64,000 nucleotides of DNA from positions 248,001 through 312,000 of the forward strand of contig NZ_CABJDN010000001.1 in the NCBI RefSeq assembly GCF_902364365.1. Reading direction: 5' to 3'. Positions within the stretch are counted from its first letter, which is position 1. The number at the start of each line of letters is the position of its first letter. Under the pieces are notes generated by a model, which was not told the DNA's origin, made no database searches, and was given only the letters and a program-made list of their open reading frames with translations. Made by a program: the position numbers and the translations under genes. Below, piece after piece: positions 7,908 to 20,745 of this stretch. This DNA is from Bacteroides intestinalis (GTDB lineage Bacteria > Bacteroidota > Bacteroidia > Bacteroidales > Bacteroidaceae).

Positions 7908-10493
7908 TTAAAGACGTCCTTTTTCACTTTCTCCGGCACCTTTACCTTTATATTTATTCTTAGTGGCATTGAACTGATAGTTGAGGCGTATGCCGAAACG
8001 TTGTTTGTCGGCATAATTTTCAAACTCGTTGTAGGTACGGTCGCCATATACACGAAAGTGATAGGTACCTGTACGAAATATATCATTCGCTACCAACGAG
8101 ATGCGCAACGCACGGTCTTTCAGGAAAGATTTGGTAAGTTGCGCATCTACAGTTCCTTCTGTTTTTCTGATGGCATAGCTTTGCTTTGCACCCAATGCCA
8201 GTCTTCCTTTTATATTGAGAAACCAGCCACGAGGCAAAGTAAAGCTGTTGTTCAGAATGAAATCCGGTTGCGCCTCATTCCAGAGGGGCTGAATATTCAG
8301 TGAACGGGCATTGGACTGGAACCAGGACACACTGACCGTAAATTGCGGTTGCCACCAGCCGAACTTCGGGGAGAGTACCACAGCGCCTCCGTATGCATAG
8401 GAGTTGGGAATGCTTGCCATCGTCCACAATACTACGCCGGGATGCTTTGCATCGTCGTATGGTTTTGCATAAGTGGTGTACATGTTTCGTACATGGTTGA
8501 AGTATAAACTGGTATTGATCCATTTCCAGCCCCCTTCCAATGAGAAGAGGTTATGCTTTTGTGGTTCCAGTTCAGGATTTCCGTTGTGGTATTGGTACTT
8601 GCTTTGGTAACTGATGGTACTGGACAGCATACTGTAACTGGGACTAAATTTCTTCATGCGATAAGACAGGCCGATATTCCAGTCCTCCTTTTTATAGAAA
8701 ATGCCGGCTACGGGAATCAAGTCATGATAGGCAGGACTTTTCTCTACTTTATAGACATCTGATTCGTAGTAATCCGTCTTTTGATATTCGTAGCGTAGTC
8801 CTGCCGTAAGGTCGAACTGTCCCAATTCTATGGAATAATCGGCAAAGGCAGAGGCGATGGACTGTTTGATGCGGTTGTCGGCATCGTTGGAGAAACCGCT
8901 TTGCTTGAAGATGTCGTGGCGCTCGGTGAAAGTTTCTTCAGTACCGAAAGAGAGTTTGCCTTGCCCAAGCGGTGCTGTAATCACCAGTTTAGCGGCATAC
9001 AGGCGGTTTTTCACTTCACTGTCGGATGTGGCATCTGTTTCACCATTGTTGTCCACCTTCTGCCCGCCTCCCGAACGACCGTAGAGGTAGTCGGCATTGA
9101 AGTCGATGTTCCATTTTCCGAAAGTACCGTTATAATAGCCATTCACGGTATGATTCCAGTTGGTATGCTTGCGACCGTGTGAGTCGGATGTGAGACGATC
9201 CACCTCTTCTCCGTCCCGCAGCATCACGGTTTCACCTTGTGCATAAAGTTCCTGATTGCCCAGTCCGGTTTTGGGTACATAGCGTATACCGAAAGACTGA
9301 TGGTCATCCGGTTCGTAGTTGAAACCTACTTCGCCATTGAAGTTTGCATCATGTGCACGATTGACGTTGTCAGATATACTTTTCCATTCGGAGGAAGTGC
9401 TCAGTTGCAGTTGGGTATGACTGGTGGAGTATGTGTCCGACTCATTGAAATGCCCTTTGACAAAGATGTCCAGTCCGCCGGTACGATAATTCAGTGAGGC
9501 GCCTTGTTTGCCTTTTGCCGAGTGTCCCTGGGTATAGTCTGCGTAGGCATTGGCACTTAAACCTTGACCGCGCTTGCGGATGGTACGTAGTCGGATAACA
9601 GATGATACGTTGGAGGAATAACGTGCTCCGGGTGTGGTTACAATTTCGGCGGAGAGTATTTCGTTAGCCTGAAGTTGATCCAGTTCGGAGGAGTCGCGCA
9701 CTTTCCGACCGTTGATGTAGATGTCCGGTTTGCCTCGTCCGATAACCGTATAGTTACCGTCCGAGCCGGTGACAAAAGGGAGGTGACCGATCATATCGCT
9801 TGCCGAACCCAGCATGGAGAGCGGTGTTCCCGCTACGTTGGCAACGAAAGCGCCATTCTTGCGTTCCACCATCGGGCGGGAGGCGGTTACCGTCACTTCC
9901 TTCAGCATTTGCGCGTCCGGTTGCAGGCGAATGTCATTTTCCGGTTGGCAGGGAAGCGTCAAGGATTGATAGCCTATGTAGGTTACTTTCAGCAAATGTT
10001 TTTTTTCATTGTTGCCGGGTAGGATAAAGCTACCGTCTTCCGCTGTGACGCATCCTGTAATAAAAGAGGAATCGGTTGTTGCCAGCAGGATGACGTTGGC
10101 ATACGCTAACGGTTCATTCCGCTCTCCGTATATGGTTCCGCGCACTTGGGTAGTCTTGCCATCTTTTCCCTTACGCTGAATCACGAAGTAATCGGTACGT
10201 TCAATGCTGTTGAAAGGCTTTCCTTTCAGTACTGTGCGGATGGCTTCGCCTTGTGTCTGTTTACGGATACTTGCTGTTACGTGATAGTTCTCCGTCTCTT
10301 CATAGGCAAAAAGGATATTCTTGCCGCCCATCTTCTCTATCTGTTTCAGTGCGGCAGACAGCTTTTCGTTTTTTAGTTCCAGACTGACCAGTCTGGATGT
10401 TTGCTGTGCATTTGCGGTTGAGGTAAAGAGTAGAAGAATATATACTGTGTATATCATCCATGCCTTTCTAAAAGTAAAATCTGTGCGTTTCAT
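7908..10493 (-). CDS. Outer-membrane beta-barrel protein with STN and carboxypeptidase-like domains
   Basis: An 861-residue outer-membrane protein of the Bacteroidetes OMP_b-brl_3 type. In order: a signal peptide (about residues 1-29, ending ANA-QQ), an STN-like signalling domain (about 33-105, LKNEKLSAALKQIEKMG), a carboxypeptidase-regulatory-like domain (about 115-195), a plug-like region with DIYINGRKVRDSSELDQL, and a long C-terminal barrel. The STN domain and the nearby sigma/anti-sigma pair fit a FecA-like surface signalling system, although here the sigma genes lie downstream of the receptor. The substrate is not evident. The stop codon lies inside a 22-bp-period array. Confidence 0.88.
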   Translation of the reverse strand: MKRTDFTFRKAWMIYTVYILLLFTSTANAQQTSRLVSLELKNEKLSAALKQIEKMGGKNILFAYEETENYHVTASIRKQTQGEAIRTVLKGKPFNSIERTDYFVIQRKGKDGKTTQVRGTIYGERNEPLAYANVILLATTDSSFITGCVTAEDGSFILPGNNEKKHLLKVTYIGYQSLTLPCQPENDIRLQPDAQMLKEVTVTASRPMVERKNGAFVANVAGTPLSMLGSASDMIGHLPFVTGSDGNYTVIGRGKPDIYINGRKVRDSSELDQLQANEILSAEIVTTPGARYSSNVSSVIRLRTIRKRGQGLSANAYADYTQGHSAKGKQGASLNYRTGGLDIFVKGHFNESDTYSTSHTQLQLSTSSEWKSISDNVNRAHDANFNGEVGFNYEPDDHQSFGIRYVPKTGLGNQELYAQGETVMLRDGEEVDRLTSDSHGRKHTNWNHTVNGYYNGTFGKWNIDFNADYLYGRSGGGQKVDNNGETDATSDSEVKNRLYAAKLVITAPLGQGKLSFGTEETFTERHDIFKQSGFSNDADNRIKQSIASAFADYSIELGQFDLTAGLRYEYQKTDYYESDVYKVEKSPAYHDLIPVAGIFYKKEDWNIGLSYRMKKFSPSYSMLSSTISYQSKYQYHNGNPELEPQKHNLFSLEGGWKWINTSLYFNHVRNMYTTYAKPYDDAKHPGVVLWTMASIPNSYAYGGAVVLSPKFGWWQPQFTVSVSWFQSNARSLNIQPLWNEAQPDFILNNSFTLPRGWFLNIKGRLALGAKQSYAIRKTEGTVDAQLTKSFLKDRALRISLVANDIFRTGTYHFRVYGDRTYNEFENYADKQRFGIRLNYQFNATKNKYKGKGAGESEKGRL

Positions 10494-10563
10494 TATTCCT
10501 TTGTTTTTATTGATTTTACTTATACTACAACATGGGTGCTCAATCGGGTACGGTTTTCGCCTG

Positions 10564-10571
10564 CAAATTTA
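10564..10571 (-). promoter_or_regulatory. -7 element for beta-barrel gene
   Basis: The minus strand reads TAAATTTG, a perfect TAnnTTTG match, about 71 bases upstream of the start codon of the beta-barrel gene. No convincing -33 element is seen. Confidence 0.5.
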
Positions 10572-10599
10572 ATAGAATGAGTTGATTTTCTTTCATTCC

Positions 10600-10631
10600 T
10601 TTGCTTATTTCGTTTCAAATCAATACTTTTA
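10600..10631 (+). promoter_or_regulatory. Promoter of the pyrophosphatase gene
   Basis: TTTG at 10600-10603, a 20-base spacer, then TACTTTTA at 10624-10631 (one mismatch to TAnnTTTG). Spacing fits the Bacteroides housekeeping promoter, and the start codon is 35 bases further on. Confidence 0.55.
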
Positions 10632-10665
10632 GACTTTCAATCAACCTTTTAATACGAATAACACC

Positions 10666-12870
10666 ATGGACAGTTTGCTTTTCTGGCTGATTCCGGCCGC
10701 TTCCGTTTTAGCTCTCTGCTTTGCTTACTATTTCCATAAGCAAATGATGAAAGAGAGTGAGGGTACTCCGCAAATGATAAAGATTGCCGCCGCTGTGCGT
10801 AAAGGCGCGATGTCTTATCTGAAACAACAGTATAAGATAGTTGGCTGGGTATTTCTGGGACTTGTGATCCTTTTCTCTATTATGGCTTATGGCTTCGATG
10901 TGCAAAACCATTGGGTACCGATTGCTTTCCTGACGGGCGGTTTCTTCTCCGGACTTTCCGGCTTCCTCGGCATGAAGACGGCAACGTATGCTTCGGCACG
11001 TACGGCAAATGCTGCCCGTAATTCACTGAATGCGGGATTGCGCGTCGCTTTCCGTAGTGGTGCGGTAATGGGACTGGTGGTAGTGGGCTTGGGCTTGCTC
11101 GACATCTCTTTCTGGTATCTGTTATTGAATGCGGTTATTCCGGAAGATGTTCTGACTCCGACTCATAAACTCTGTATTATCACTACCACCATGCTTACTT
11201 TCGGAATGGGTGCTTCCACACAAGCGCTCTTTGCCCGTGTAGGTGGAGGTATCTATACGAAAGCTGCCGATGTAGGCGCCGACCTGGTAGGTAAGGTTGA
11301 GGCCGGCATTCCCGAAGACGATCCGCGTAATCCTGCAACGATTGCCGATAATGTAGGTGACAACGTAGGCGATGTGGCGGGTATGGGTGCCGATCTCTAT
11401 GAAAGCTATTGTGGCTCCATACTGGCAACTGCCGCTCTGGGTGCTGCCGCCTTTATTCATACGGGAGATACGGCCATGCAGTTCAAAGCCGTTATTGCTC
11501 CGATGCTGATTGCTGCCGTAGGTATCCTTCTCTCTATTATCGGTATCTTCGCAGTACGTACCAAGGAGAATGCGAAGATGAAAGACCTGCTTGCTTCGTT
11601 GGCTTTCGGTACGAACCTGAGTTCAGTGCTGATTGTAGTGGCTACTTTCTTTATTCTTTGGTTGTTGCAACTTGATAACTGGATGTGGATATCCTGTGCC
11701 GTTATAGTCGGTCTGGTAGTCGGTATCATTATCGGACGTTCTACGGAATACTATACCTCACAATCCTATCGTCCTACTCAGAAGTTGAGCGAAAGCGGAA
11801 AGACCGGTCCGGCAACGGTAATCATCTCCGGCATCGGTTTGGGTATGCTGTCTACCGCGGTTCCGGTGATTGCTGTGGTAATAGGTATCATTGCTTCCTA
11901 CCTGTTTGCATCAGGGTTCGATTTCAATAATGTAGGTATGGGACTTTACGGCATCGGTATTGCTGCCGTAGGTATGCTTTCCACCTTGGGTATCACGCTT
12001 GCTACAGATGCTTACGGTCCTATTGCCGACAATGCCGGTGGTAATGCCGAAATGTCCGGTCTGGGTGAAGAAGTTCGCAAACGCACCGATGCTCTCGACT
12101 CTTTGGGCAACACCACTGCCGCTACCGGAAAAGGCTTCGCCATTGGTTCGGCTGCACTTACGGGACTTGCCCTGCTTGCTTCTTATATTGAAGAAATCCG
12201 TATCGGACTGACTCGTTTGGGAACCACGGAATTAACACTTCCCCATGGGGATGCTGTGGGGCTTCAGGATGCCACCTTCTTCGATTTCATGCATCATTAT
12301 GATGTGACATTGATGAATCCGAAGGTTCTTTCGGGTATGTTCCTGGGTAGTATGATGGCATTCCTTTTCTGCGGATTGACAATGAACGCTGTTGGCCGTG
12401 CCGCCGCCCACATGGTGGATGAAGTGCGCCGCCAGTTCCGTGAAATCAAGGGTATCCTTACCGGTGAAACGGAACCGGACTACGAGCGTTGTGTAGAGAT
12501 TTCTACAAAAGGAGCACAGCGTGAGATGGTAGTTCCCTCATTGATAGCCATTATTGCTCCGATTGCAACGGGACTTATCTTCGGTGTTCCCGGTGTTCTG
12601 GGTTTGCTGATCGGTGGATTGAGCAGCGGTTTCGTCCTTGCCATCTTTATGGCGAATGCGGGCGGTGCATGGGATAATGCAAAGAAATATGTGGAAGAAG
12701 GTAACTTTGGCGGTAAGGGTAGCGAAGTACATAAAGCTACTGTGGTAGGCGATACGGTAGGTGACCCGTTCAAAGATACTTCCGGTCCGAGTTTGAATAT
12801 CCTTATCAAGCTGATGAGTATGGTAGCTATCGTGATGGCCGGACTGACGGTTGCGTGGAGTCTCTTCTAA
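10666..12870 (+). CDS. hppA: Membrane ion-pumping pyrophosphatase
   Basis: A 734-residue polytopic inner-membrane protein that couples pyrophosphate hydrolysis to ion export. Catalytic loops are complete: [22 protein letters not shown] and DNVGDNVGD (about residues 202-240), and a C-terminal [15 protein letters not shown]. The sequence [15 protein letters not shown] (about 478-492) has Ala where the K+-independent enzymes have Lys, so this is a K+-dependent type. Enzymes of this type in Bacteroides are reported to pump Na+, or Na+ and H+. Which ion is moved here cannot be read from sequence alone. It is monocistronic, with its own promoter and a hairpin at its end. Confidence 0.95.
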   Translation: MDSLLFWLIPAASVLALCFAYYFHKQMMKESEGTPQMIKIAAAVRKGAMSYLKQQYKIVGWVFLGLVILFSIMAYGFDVQNHWVPIAFLTGGFFSGLSGFLGMKTATYASARTANAARNSLNAGLRVAFRSGAVMGLVVVGLGLLDISFWYLLLNAVIPEDVLTPTHKLCIITTTMLTFGMGASTQALFARVGGGIYTKAADVGADLVGKVEAGIPEDDPRNPATIADNVGDNVGDVAGMGADLYESYCGSILATAALGAAAFIHTGDTAMQFKAVIAPMLIAAVGILLSIIGIFAVRTKENAKMKDLLASLAFGTNLSSVLIVVATFFILWLLQLDNWMWISCAVIVGLVVGIIIGRSTEYYTSQSYRPTQKLSESGKTGPATVIISGIGLGMLSTAVPVIAVVIGIIASYLFASGFDFNNVGMGLYGIGIAAVGMLSTLGITLATDAYGPIADNAGGNAEMSGLGEEVRKRTDALDSLGNTTAATGKGFAIGSAALTGLALLASYIEEIRIGLTRLGTTELTLPHGDAVGLQDATFFDFMHHYDVTLMNPKVLSGMFLGSMMAFLFCGLTMNAVGRAAAHMVDEVRRQFREIKGILTGETEPDYERCVEISTKGAQREMVVPSLIAIIAPIATGLIFGVPGVLGLLIGGLSSGFVLAIFMANAGGAWDNAKKYVEEGNFGGKGSEVHKATVVGDTVGDPFKDTSGPSLNILIKLMSMVAIVMAGLTVAWSLF

Positions 12871-12902
12871 GAACCCTGTTTATTATTCCCTCTAATAGAA
12901 AT

Positions 12903-12928
12903 GCCCGTTTTCCTTAATGGAAACGGGC
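12903..12928. terminator. Terminator between hppA and the GH63 gene
   Basis: A hairpin with arms GCCCGTTTTCC and GGAAACGGGC (one bulged base) is followed on the plus strand by GTTTCATTTT. It lies between two convergent genes and may act in both directions. Confidence 0.65.
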
Positions 12929-12952
12929 GTTTCATTTTAATGGGAACGGGAA

Positions 12953-14881
12953 TTACTTCCCGTAATCATCGTACATCATCAATAGATGGGATGAACTCCA
13001 ACTGAAGTGTGGCGCTTTCAGTCGCTCTCCGGTGTGAGTGCCATAGTTCTCGTGGATGGGCGCTCCTTCTTTCAGCCCGTTGAGGCGGTCGAATACCTGC
13101 AAGGTATATTCATCGGCGAGCTTATGGTAACCGTAGTTGCGGAGCCCGCGGATGGCAAAGTAAGTCTGATCCAGCCAGATAGGACCACGCCAATAGCCGC
13201 GCGGGTTGTACTTGGGATTATCTGCGGCAATGGTGGGGAAGGGGATATACGTTGAGAACTTCGCTGTGTCCTGAAGCATGGGTAACATCTTGTCTACCTG
13301 CTCTTGCGTGGCAATCTGTGTCCACAACGGAGTATAGGCTTCGCATCCCGGTTCTTCAATGAATGAACCGTCTTTCAGGCGGCGGTCAAAGAAGAAATTG
13401 AGTTTGGGATCAAAGAAATAATCGGCTACTTTATTACTATAGTCGGGAGCATCGAATGAGACATTCAGTAATCCGGCAAACTTCTTCAGTAACTTACATT
13501 CCAATGCCAGGTAGGCATTCAGGTCTACACTTTCCTGGTCCATGCTCCAGGCATCCTCGCCCCCGTCGTTCTTCAGCATCACGGCATCGTCAAAACGGAT
13601 GGCATTGTCCATACCGCTTTCCCAGGCTGCCGCTTCCAGAGTACCGTCTGTGGCACCGTATTCGCACATACCATTATGATTATGGTCGCGTTTCTGATAC
13701 CACCACTTATAATAAGAAAGCAGTTGCGGATACATCTCGGAAACGAAAGCTGTGTCGCCTGTATGCGTAAAGATCTCATCTACAGCCCAGCATACAAGGG
13801 GTGGCTTGCTGTCGCGTGCATTGTTTTCGGATGGATCGGTGTAGATACAGTCGATAACCATACCGTCCGGTTGCTGATAATCGAACATGGCGCGGATGTT
13901 ATTCTTTGCCAGTTCAGGATCGAACTTGGCAGTTCCGGCGCTGAAACGCCAGCTGTCCCATGCCCAGAAGCCTACAAAGTAACCGACTGCATGGCTCGGA
14001 ATGATACCCTCGTGCAACAGACCGCCGCGATGGGTACGCCAGTTGGAGATAAGAGTGGTTACGGCTTTCACGGCGATGCGGTCGTATTCGGGTTTCATGT
14101 CGGTACGCAGTATCTTCGTCAGGTATCTTTCCCAACGTTCGGCATTGGCTTGCAATGCTTTTTCGGGATTGTTAAGCAGGTTGGGGAGGTTTTGTAATCC
14201 GGCTGTCATTTCCTTTTCGGAGGTGAAGAAGGAAATGGCTACGTTTACGGGGTACTTGGAGGTATGGATAAGGGCGGTGTAGTTATTATCCGTTCCGGTA
14301 AGTGCCACATCGGGAGTAAACGTTACAGTTACGCTTTCTCCACTGGGATGGCGGGCTATTACGGAATTCTGCTCTATACTTACGGTTACGTTCTTTCCCC
14401 ATTGGCTGCCGGTCAGCATCAGTTCTTCCGTCTTGTCGGCTTCTATACGAAGCAAAGCGGTAGAGGCACTTATGAAGTTAAGCTGCTGGGTGATGGTTCC
14501 GTTGCCCGAATGGGCGGACATATACAGTTCTCCGGGATAGTAGCAGGTGGAGTCGGGCACAAAGGTGTCCGAAGGTTTCTGACTAAAACCTACCGTAACA
14601 GCGGATTGAGCCATCCACTGGCGGCGAAACATATCCAGACTGAACGGGCCGCAGAAACCGTTTACCCAGTTCTCTTTCTCGGGAAGGGTGAAGCCCATCC
14701 ACGAGCCGGCATCTGTGAACCAGCCGTAGCAGCGGTGCAAAGTATCGGGAGTGTAGGCGATATCCAGTATATTATTGAAGGTATACCGCTTCTCCGCAGT
14801 GTTTTTGCTGCCGGAAGTGCAGGCGGTGATGCCTGCAACCAGCAGAGTAATACAAATGGTGTGTATAAACTTATGTCGCAT
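12953..14881 (-). CDS. GH63-like glycoside hydrolase, lipoprotein
   Basis: A 642-residue predicted lipoprotein with signal peptide and lipobox ending at Cys21 (AGITACTSG). The N-terminal half is beta-rich and the C-terminal half is an (alpha/alpha)6-type barrel. Motifs typical of GH63 and related inverting alpha-glucosidases are visible: GFWAWDSWRFS with the likely catalytic Asp, RGYWRGPIWLDQTYFAIRGL, and APIHENYGTHTGE with the likely catalytic Glu near the C-terminus. It lies downstream of the LacZ-type gene on the same strand, separated by a 28-bp-stem hairpin. Substrate is unknown; an alpha-linked glucoside is the family expectation. Confidence 0.82.
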   Translation of the reverse strand: MRHKFIHTICITLLVAGITACTSGSKNTAEKRYTFNNILDIAYTPDTLHRCYGWFTDAGSWMGFTLPEKENWVNGFCGPFSLDMFRRQWMAQSAVTVGFSQKPSDTFVPDSTCYYPGELYMSAHSGNGTITQQLNFISASTALLRIEADKTEELMLTGSQWGKNVTVSIEQNSVIARHPSGESVTVTFTPDVALTGTDNNYTALIHTSKYPVNVAISFFTSEKEMTAGLQNLPNLLNNPEKALQANAERWERYLTKILRTDMKPEYDRIAVKAVTTLISNWRTHRGGLLHEGIIPSHAVGYFVGFWAWDSWRFSAGTAKFDPELAKNNIRAMFDYQQPDGMVIDCIYTDPSENNARDSKPPLVCWAVDEIFTHTGDTAFVSEMYPQLLSYYKWWYQKRDHNHNGMCEYGATDGTLEAAAWESGMDNAIRFDDAVMLKNDGGEDAWSMDQESVDLNAYLALECKLLKKFAGLLNVSFDAPDYSNKVADYFFDPKLNFFFDRRLKDGSFIEEPGCEAYTPLWTQIATQEQVDKMLPMLQDTAKFSTYIPFPTIAADNPKYNPRGYWRGPIWLDQTYFAIRGLRNYGYHKLADEYTLQVFDRLNGLKEGAPIHENYGTHTGERLKAPHFSWSSSHLLMMYDDYGK

Positions 14882-14946
14882 ATTCGTTATTATTATGAAC
14901 TTAATAATTGCTTTTTAGGGGTGATAAATGATAATTTGAGAGGGAA

Positions 14947-15008
14947 TGGGTATGCGGACGACACGGATAAGGCGTTCGTCCGCCTTATCCGTGTCGTCCG
15001 CGTACCCA
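14947..15008. repeat. Long hairpin of the 9-bp repeat family
   Basis: Arms 14947-14974 and 14981-15008 form a 28-bp stem with one T-G mismatch and a 6-base loop. The left arm holds the 9-bp units TGCGGACGA and CACGGATAA, the same type of unit as the repeats bracketing the GxxExxY gene at 2.5-3.0 kb. It lies 3 bases past the stop of the LacZ-type gene. It could stop transcription, but there is no T run. Confidence 0.85.
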
Positions 15009-15010
15009 TA

Positions 15011-18793
<3,783 letters not shown>

Positions 18794-18797
<4 letters not shown>

Positions 18798-19072
18798 GCC
18801 CGGCCTCCTTTCCGTTTGTATAAGGCCCTCCACAGAGCCCAAGCGGCAATCACACTTCCCAGAGTTCCACCTATGGTGAGTATGACGGCTTCAAGGCCAA
18901 TGGTGTGCAGTCCTTTGATAATCTGCTCGTTTCCTCCCACTTCAATGCCGAGAATGAAGAGCAGTACCCAGATCAACACTGTGATAACTTTATGTATTTT
19001 ACTTAAATTCCGTTTCCGTAAGAGGTAGCCCAGCAGCATTCCTGTGAGCATCAGTCCGATAATTGTAAACAT
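18794..19072 (-). CDS. LysO-type lysine exporter, N-terminal component
   Basis: A 92-residue membrane protein with about three hydrophobic segments, matching the N-terminal part of LysO (LTGMLLGYLLRKR, VLLFILGIEVGGNEQII). It overlaps the C-terminal component by 4 bases (ATGA) and the two together have the length of a full LysO. A TATCTTTG promoter element is 21-28 bases upstream of the start. Confidence 0.8.
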
Positions 19073-19092
19073 ATCTATGTCGTTTTTGAGGG

Positions 19093-19100
19093 CAAAGATA
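19093..19100 (-). promoter_or_regulatory. -7 element for the lysO genes
   Basis: The minus strand reads TATCTTTG, a perfect TAnnTTTG, 21-28 bases upstream of the first lysO start. A CTTG at 19117-19120 is slightly too close (16 bases) to be a good -33 element. Confidence 0.5.
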
Positions 19101-19116
19101 AAGCTTTCAGGATAAA

Positions 19117-19150
19117 CAAGACGGTATTCATAGGTACAAATACCGTCTTG
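19117..19150 (-). terminator. Terminator after susD
   Basis: A perfect 12-bp stem (CAAGACGGTATT against its complement) with a 10-base loop is followed on the minus strand by TTTATCC. It lies 31 bases past the SusD stop and ends the SusCD operon. Confidence 0.75.
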
Positions 19151-19180
19151 TCATTCATATAAGATTAAGAGAGAATTATA

Positions 19181-20725
19181 TTAATTACTTTCCTCAGTTG
19201 TTAAACCGCTTAAGGCACTGTTCGCTTTAATTTCAGATTGAGGAATCGGGTAGAATGAATGTTTTTCAGCACTGAATGTTGTGCGTCCTGCAGCGTGTAA
19301 AGCGACATCCAGTTTGCCCCAACGGCGTAGATCATAGAAACGCCATGCTTCAAGTGGAAATTCAATCATACGTTCATGCTCAATCTGTGCCTGTACATTT
19401 TCTTGTGATGTACCTTTCATTTCCGGCATATCGCCATGTACTTTACGCACTTCATTGATAATTGGAATGGCTTGTTCAGGGTGTCCTTGTAGATTTAGAA
19501 CTTCAGCTTTCATTAATAATACGTTGGCATATCGCATTAACGGAAGATTAATGGCAGTATAATTTTCAAGAAGTTCATTGATTGTAGGAGGCAGATATTT
19601 TCTGAATGCAGGTTTGTTGTAGGCAATGCCATCATCTCCAGAGAATACGTCGTCATAGTCGTATCCATATACTTTACCTGTTCCGTCATTGAAGTAGTCA
19701 CATTGGAAAAACATGGTCTGATACATACGTGTATCATATAATCCGGTAGTAGCAATCTCACCTTCTTTCTTGAACTCGTTGATTAGCTGGTCGCTTGGGT
19801 ACATTTCTTCCCATCCACTTAACTCATAAGTTGCTATAAACTTATGAACTTGGTGTTTATAATAAGCGCCACCATCACTGTTCATTGTAAATTGAAGTTC
19901 GAAGACAGATTCTTTGCAGTTCTTGTTACTTCCGTCGAACATGCTGATAAATTTTTTCTCCAGTTCATATCCTTTGACTTCACTGAATGCTGCTAAAGCC
20001 TCGCGAAGGTATTCATCTTTTTTAGCTGTTTCCTCATAGGCTCTTGTAAGGTAAGCAAATCCCAGATAGGCATAGGCAGCCCCACAAGTAGCACGTCCAG
20101 CATTCTCGCTGGGGTGGCTTGAAGGTAATTTCGTTGCTCTTTTCAAGTCTTCGATAATGAAATCCCAAGCAGCTTCACGGGAAGAAAGTGGCTTATTTAG
20201 ATTGCTGGCATCTACATACTTATCACTGATGATGATTTCTTTCCAGTTCAGAATGAGTTTCAAATGATAATAAGCACGAAGGAAATAGGCCTCATTGAGG
20301 ATTTGTTGACGCATATCTTCTGTGATTTTTCCTTCTGGAACTTCCGGAACCTTAGTAATAACCTGGTTTGCATAGTTAGCTCCTTTGTAGTTGTTACTCC
20401 AGTAAAGCGAAATCTGCGAACTGCCTTGGTTAAAGGTAAAGTTATAATATTCCAGCATATAAGCCCAGTTGTAAACATCAGGACCAACTTTCAGAATATC
20501 TTCCCGGAATGATTCAACTGGAAACTTAACTTCAGACATCTGCCAACTGCTTATGGAGTATTCGAGTTGTGAGTAGGCTGCACTCAGTCCGGATAAAGCG
20601 TCTGCCTCATCTCTCCAAAATTTGTCGGAGGTCAATTGGTCGGGAGACTCTACCGACAAGAAATCATCGCATGCACTGAATAAAGTTGTGAATGCCAATG
20701 CTGCTATATATATATATTTCTTCAT
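19181..20725 (-). CDS. SusD-family glycan-binding lipoprotein
   Basis: A 514-residue outer-membrane lipoprotein that caps the SusC-type channel and binds ligand at the cell surface. Signal peptide and lipobox end at Cys19 (LFSACDD). The N-terminal SusD region (residues 20-170, with DQLTSDKFWRDEADALSG) and the C-terminal RagB/SusD domain with the usual NEVRKVHGDMPEM and MIEFPLEAWRFYDLRRWG blocks are present. It follows susC by 20 bases. No glycoside hydrolase lies in the same operon, so the ligand cannot be guessed; many SusCD pairs import glycans, some other polymers. Confidence 0.93.
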   Translation of the reverse strand: MKKYIYIAALAFTTLFSACDDFLSVESPDQLTSDKFWRDEADALSGLSAAYSQLEYSISSWQMSEVKFPVESFREDILKVGPDVYNWAYMLEYYNFTFNQGSSQISLYWSNNYKGANYANQVITKVPEVPEGKITEDMRQQILNEAYFLRAYYHLKLILNWKEIIISDKYVDASNLNKPLSSREAAWDFIIEDLKRATKLPSSHPSENAGRATCGAAYAYLGFAYLTRAYEETAKKDEYLREALAAFSEVKGYELEKKFISMFDGSNKNCKESVFELQFTMNSDGGAYYKHQVHKFIATYELSGWEEMYPSDQLINEFKKEGEIATTGLYDTRMYQTMFFQCDYFNDGTGKVYGYDYDDVFSGDDGIAYNKPAFRKYLPPTINELLENYTAINLPLMRYANVLLMKAEVLNLQGHPEQAIPIINEVRKVHGDMPEMKGTSQENVQAQIEHERMIEFPLEAWRFYDLRRWGKLDVALHAAGRTTFSAEKHSFYPIPQSEIKANSALSGLTTEESN

Positions 20726-20745
20726 AATGATCTGTTTTTAAGAAT

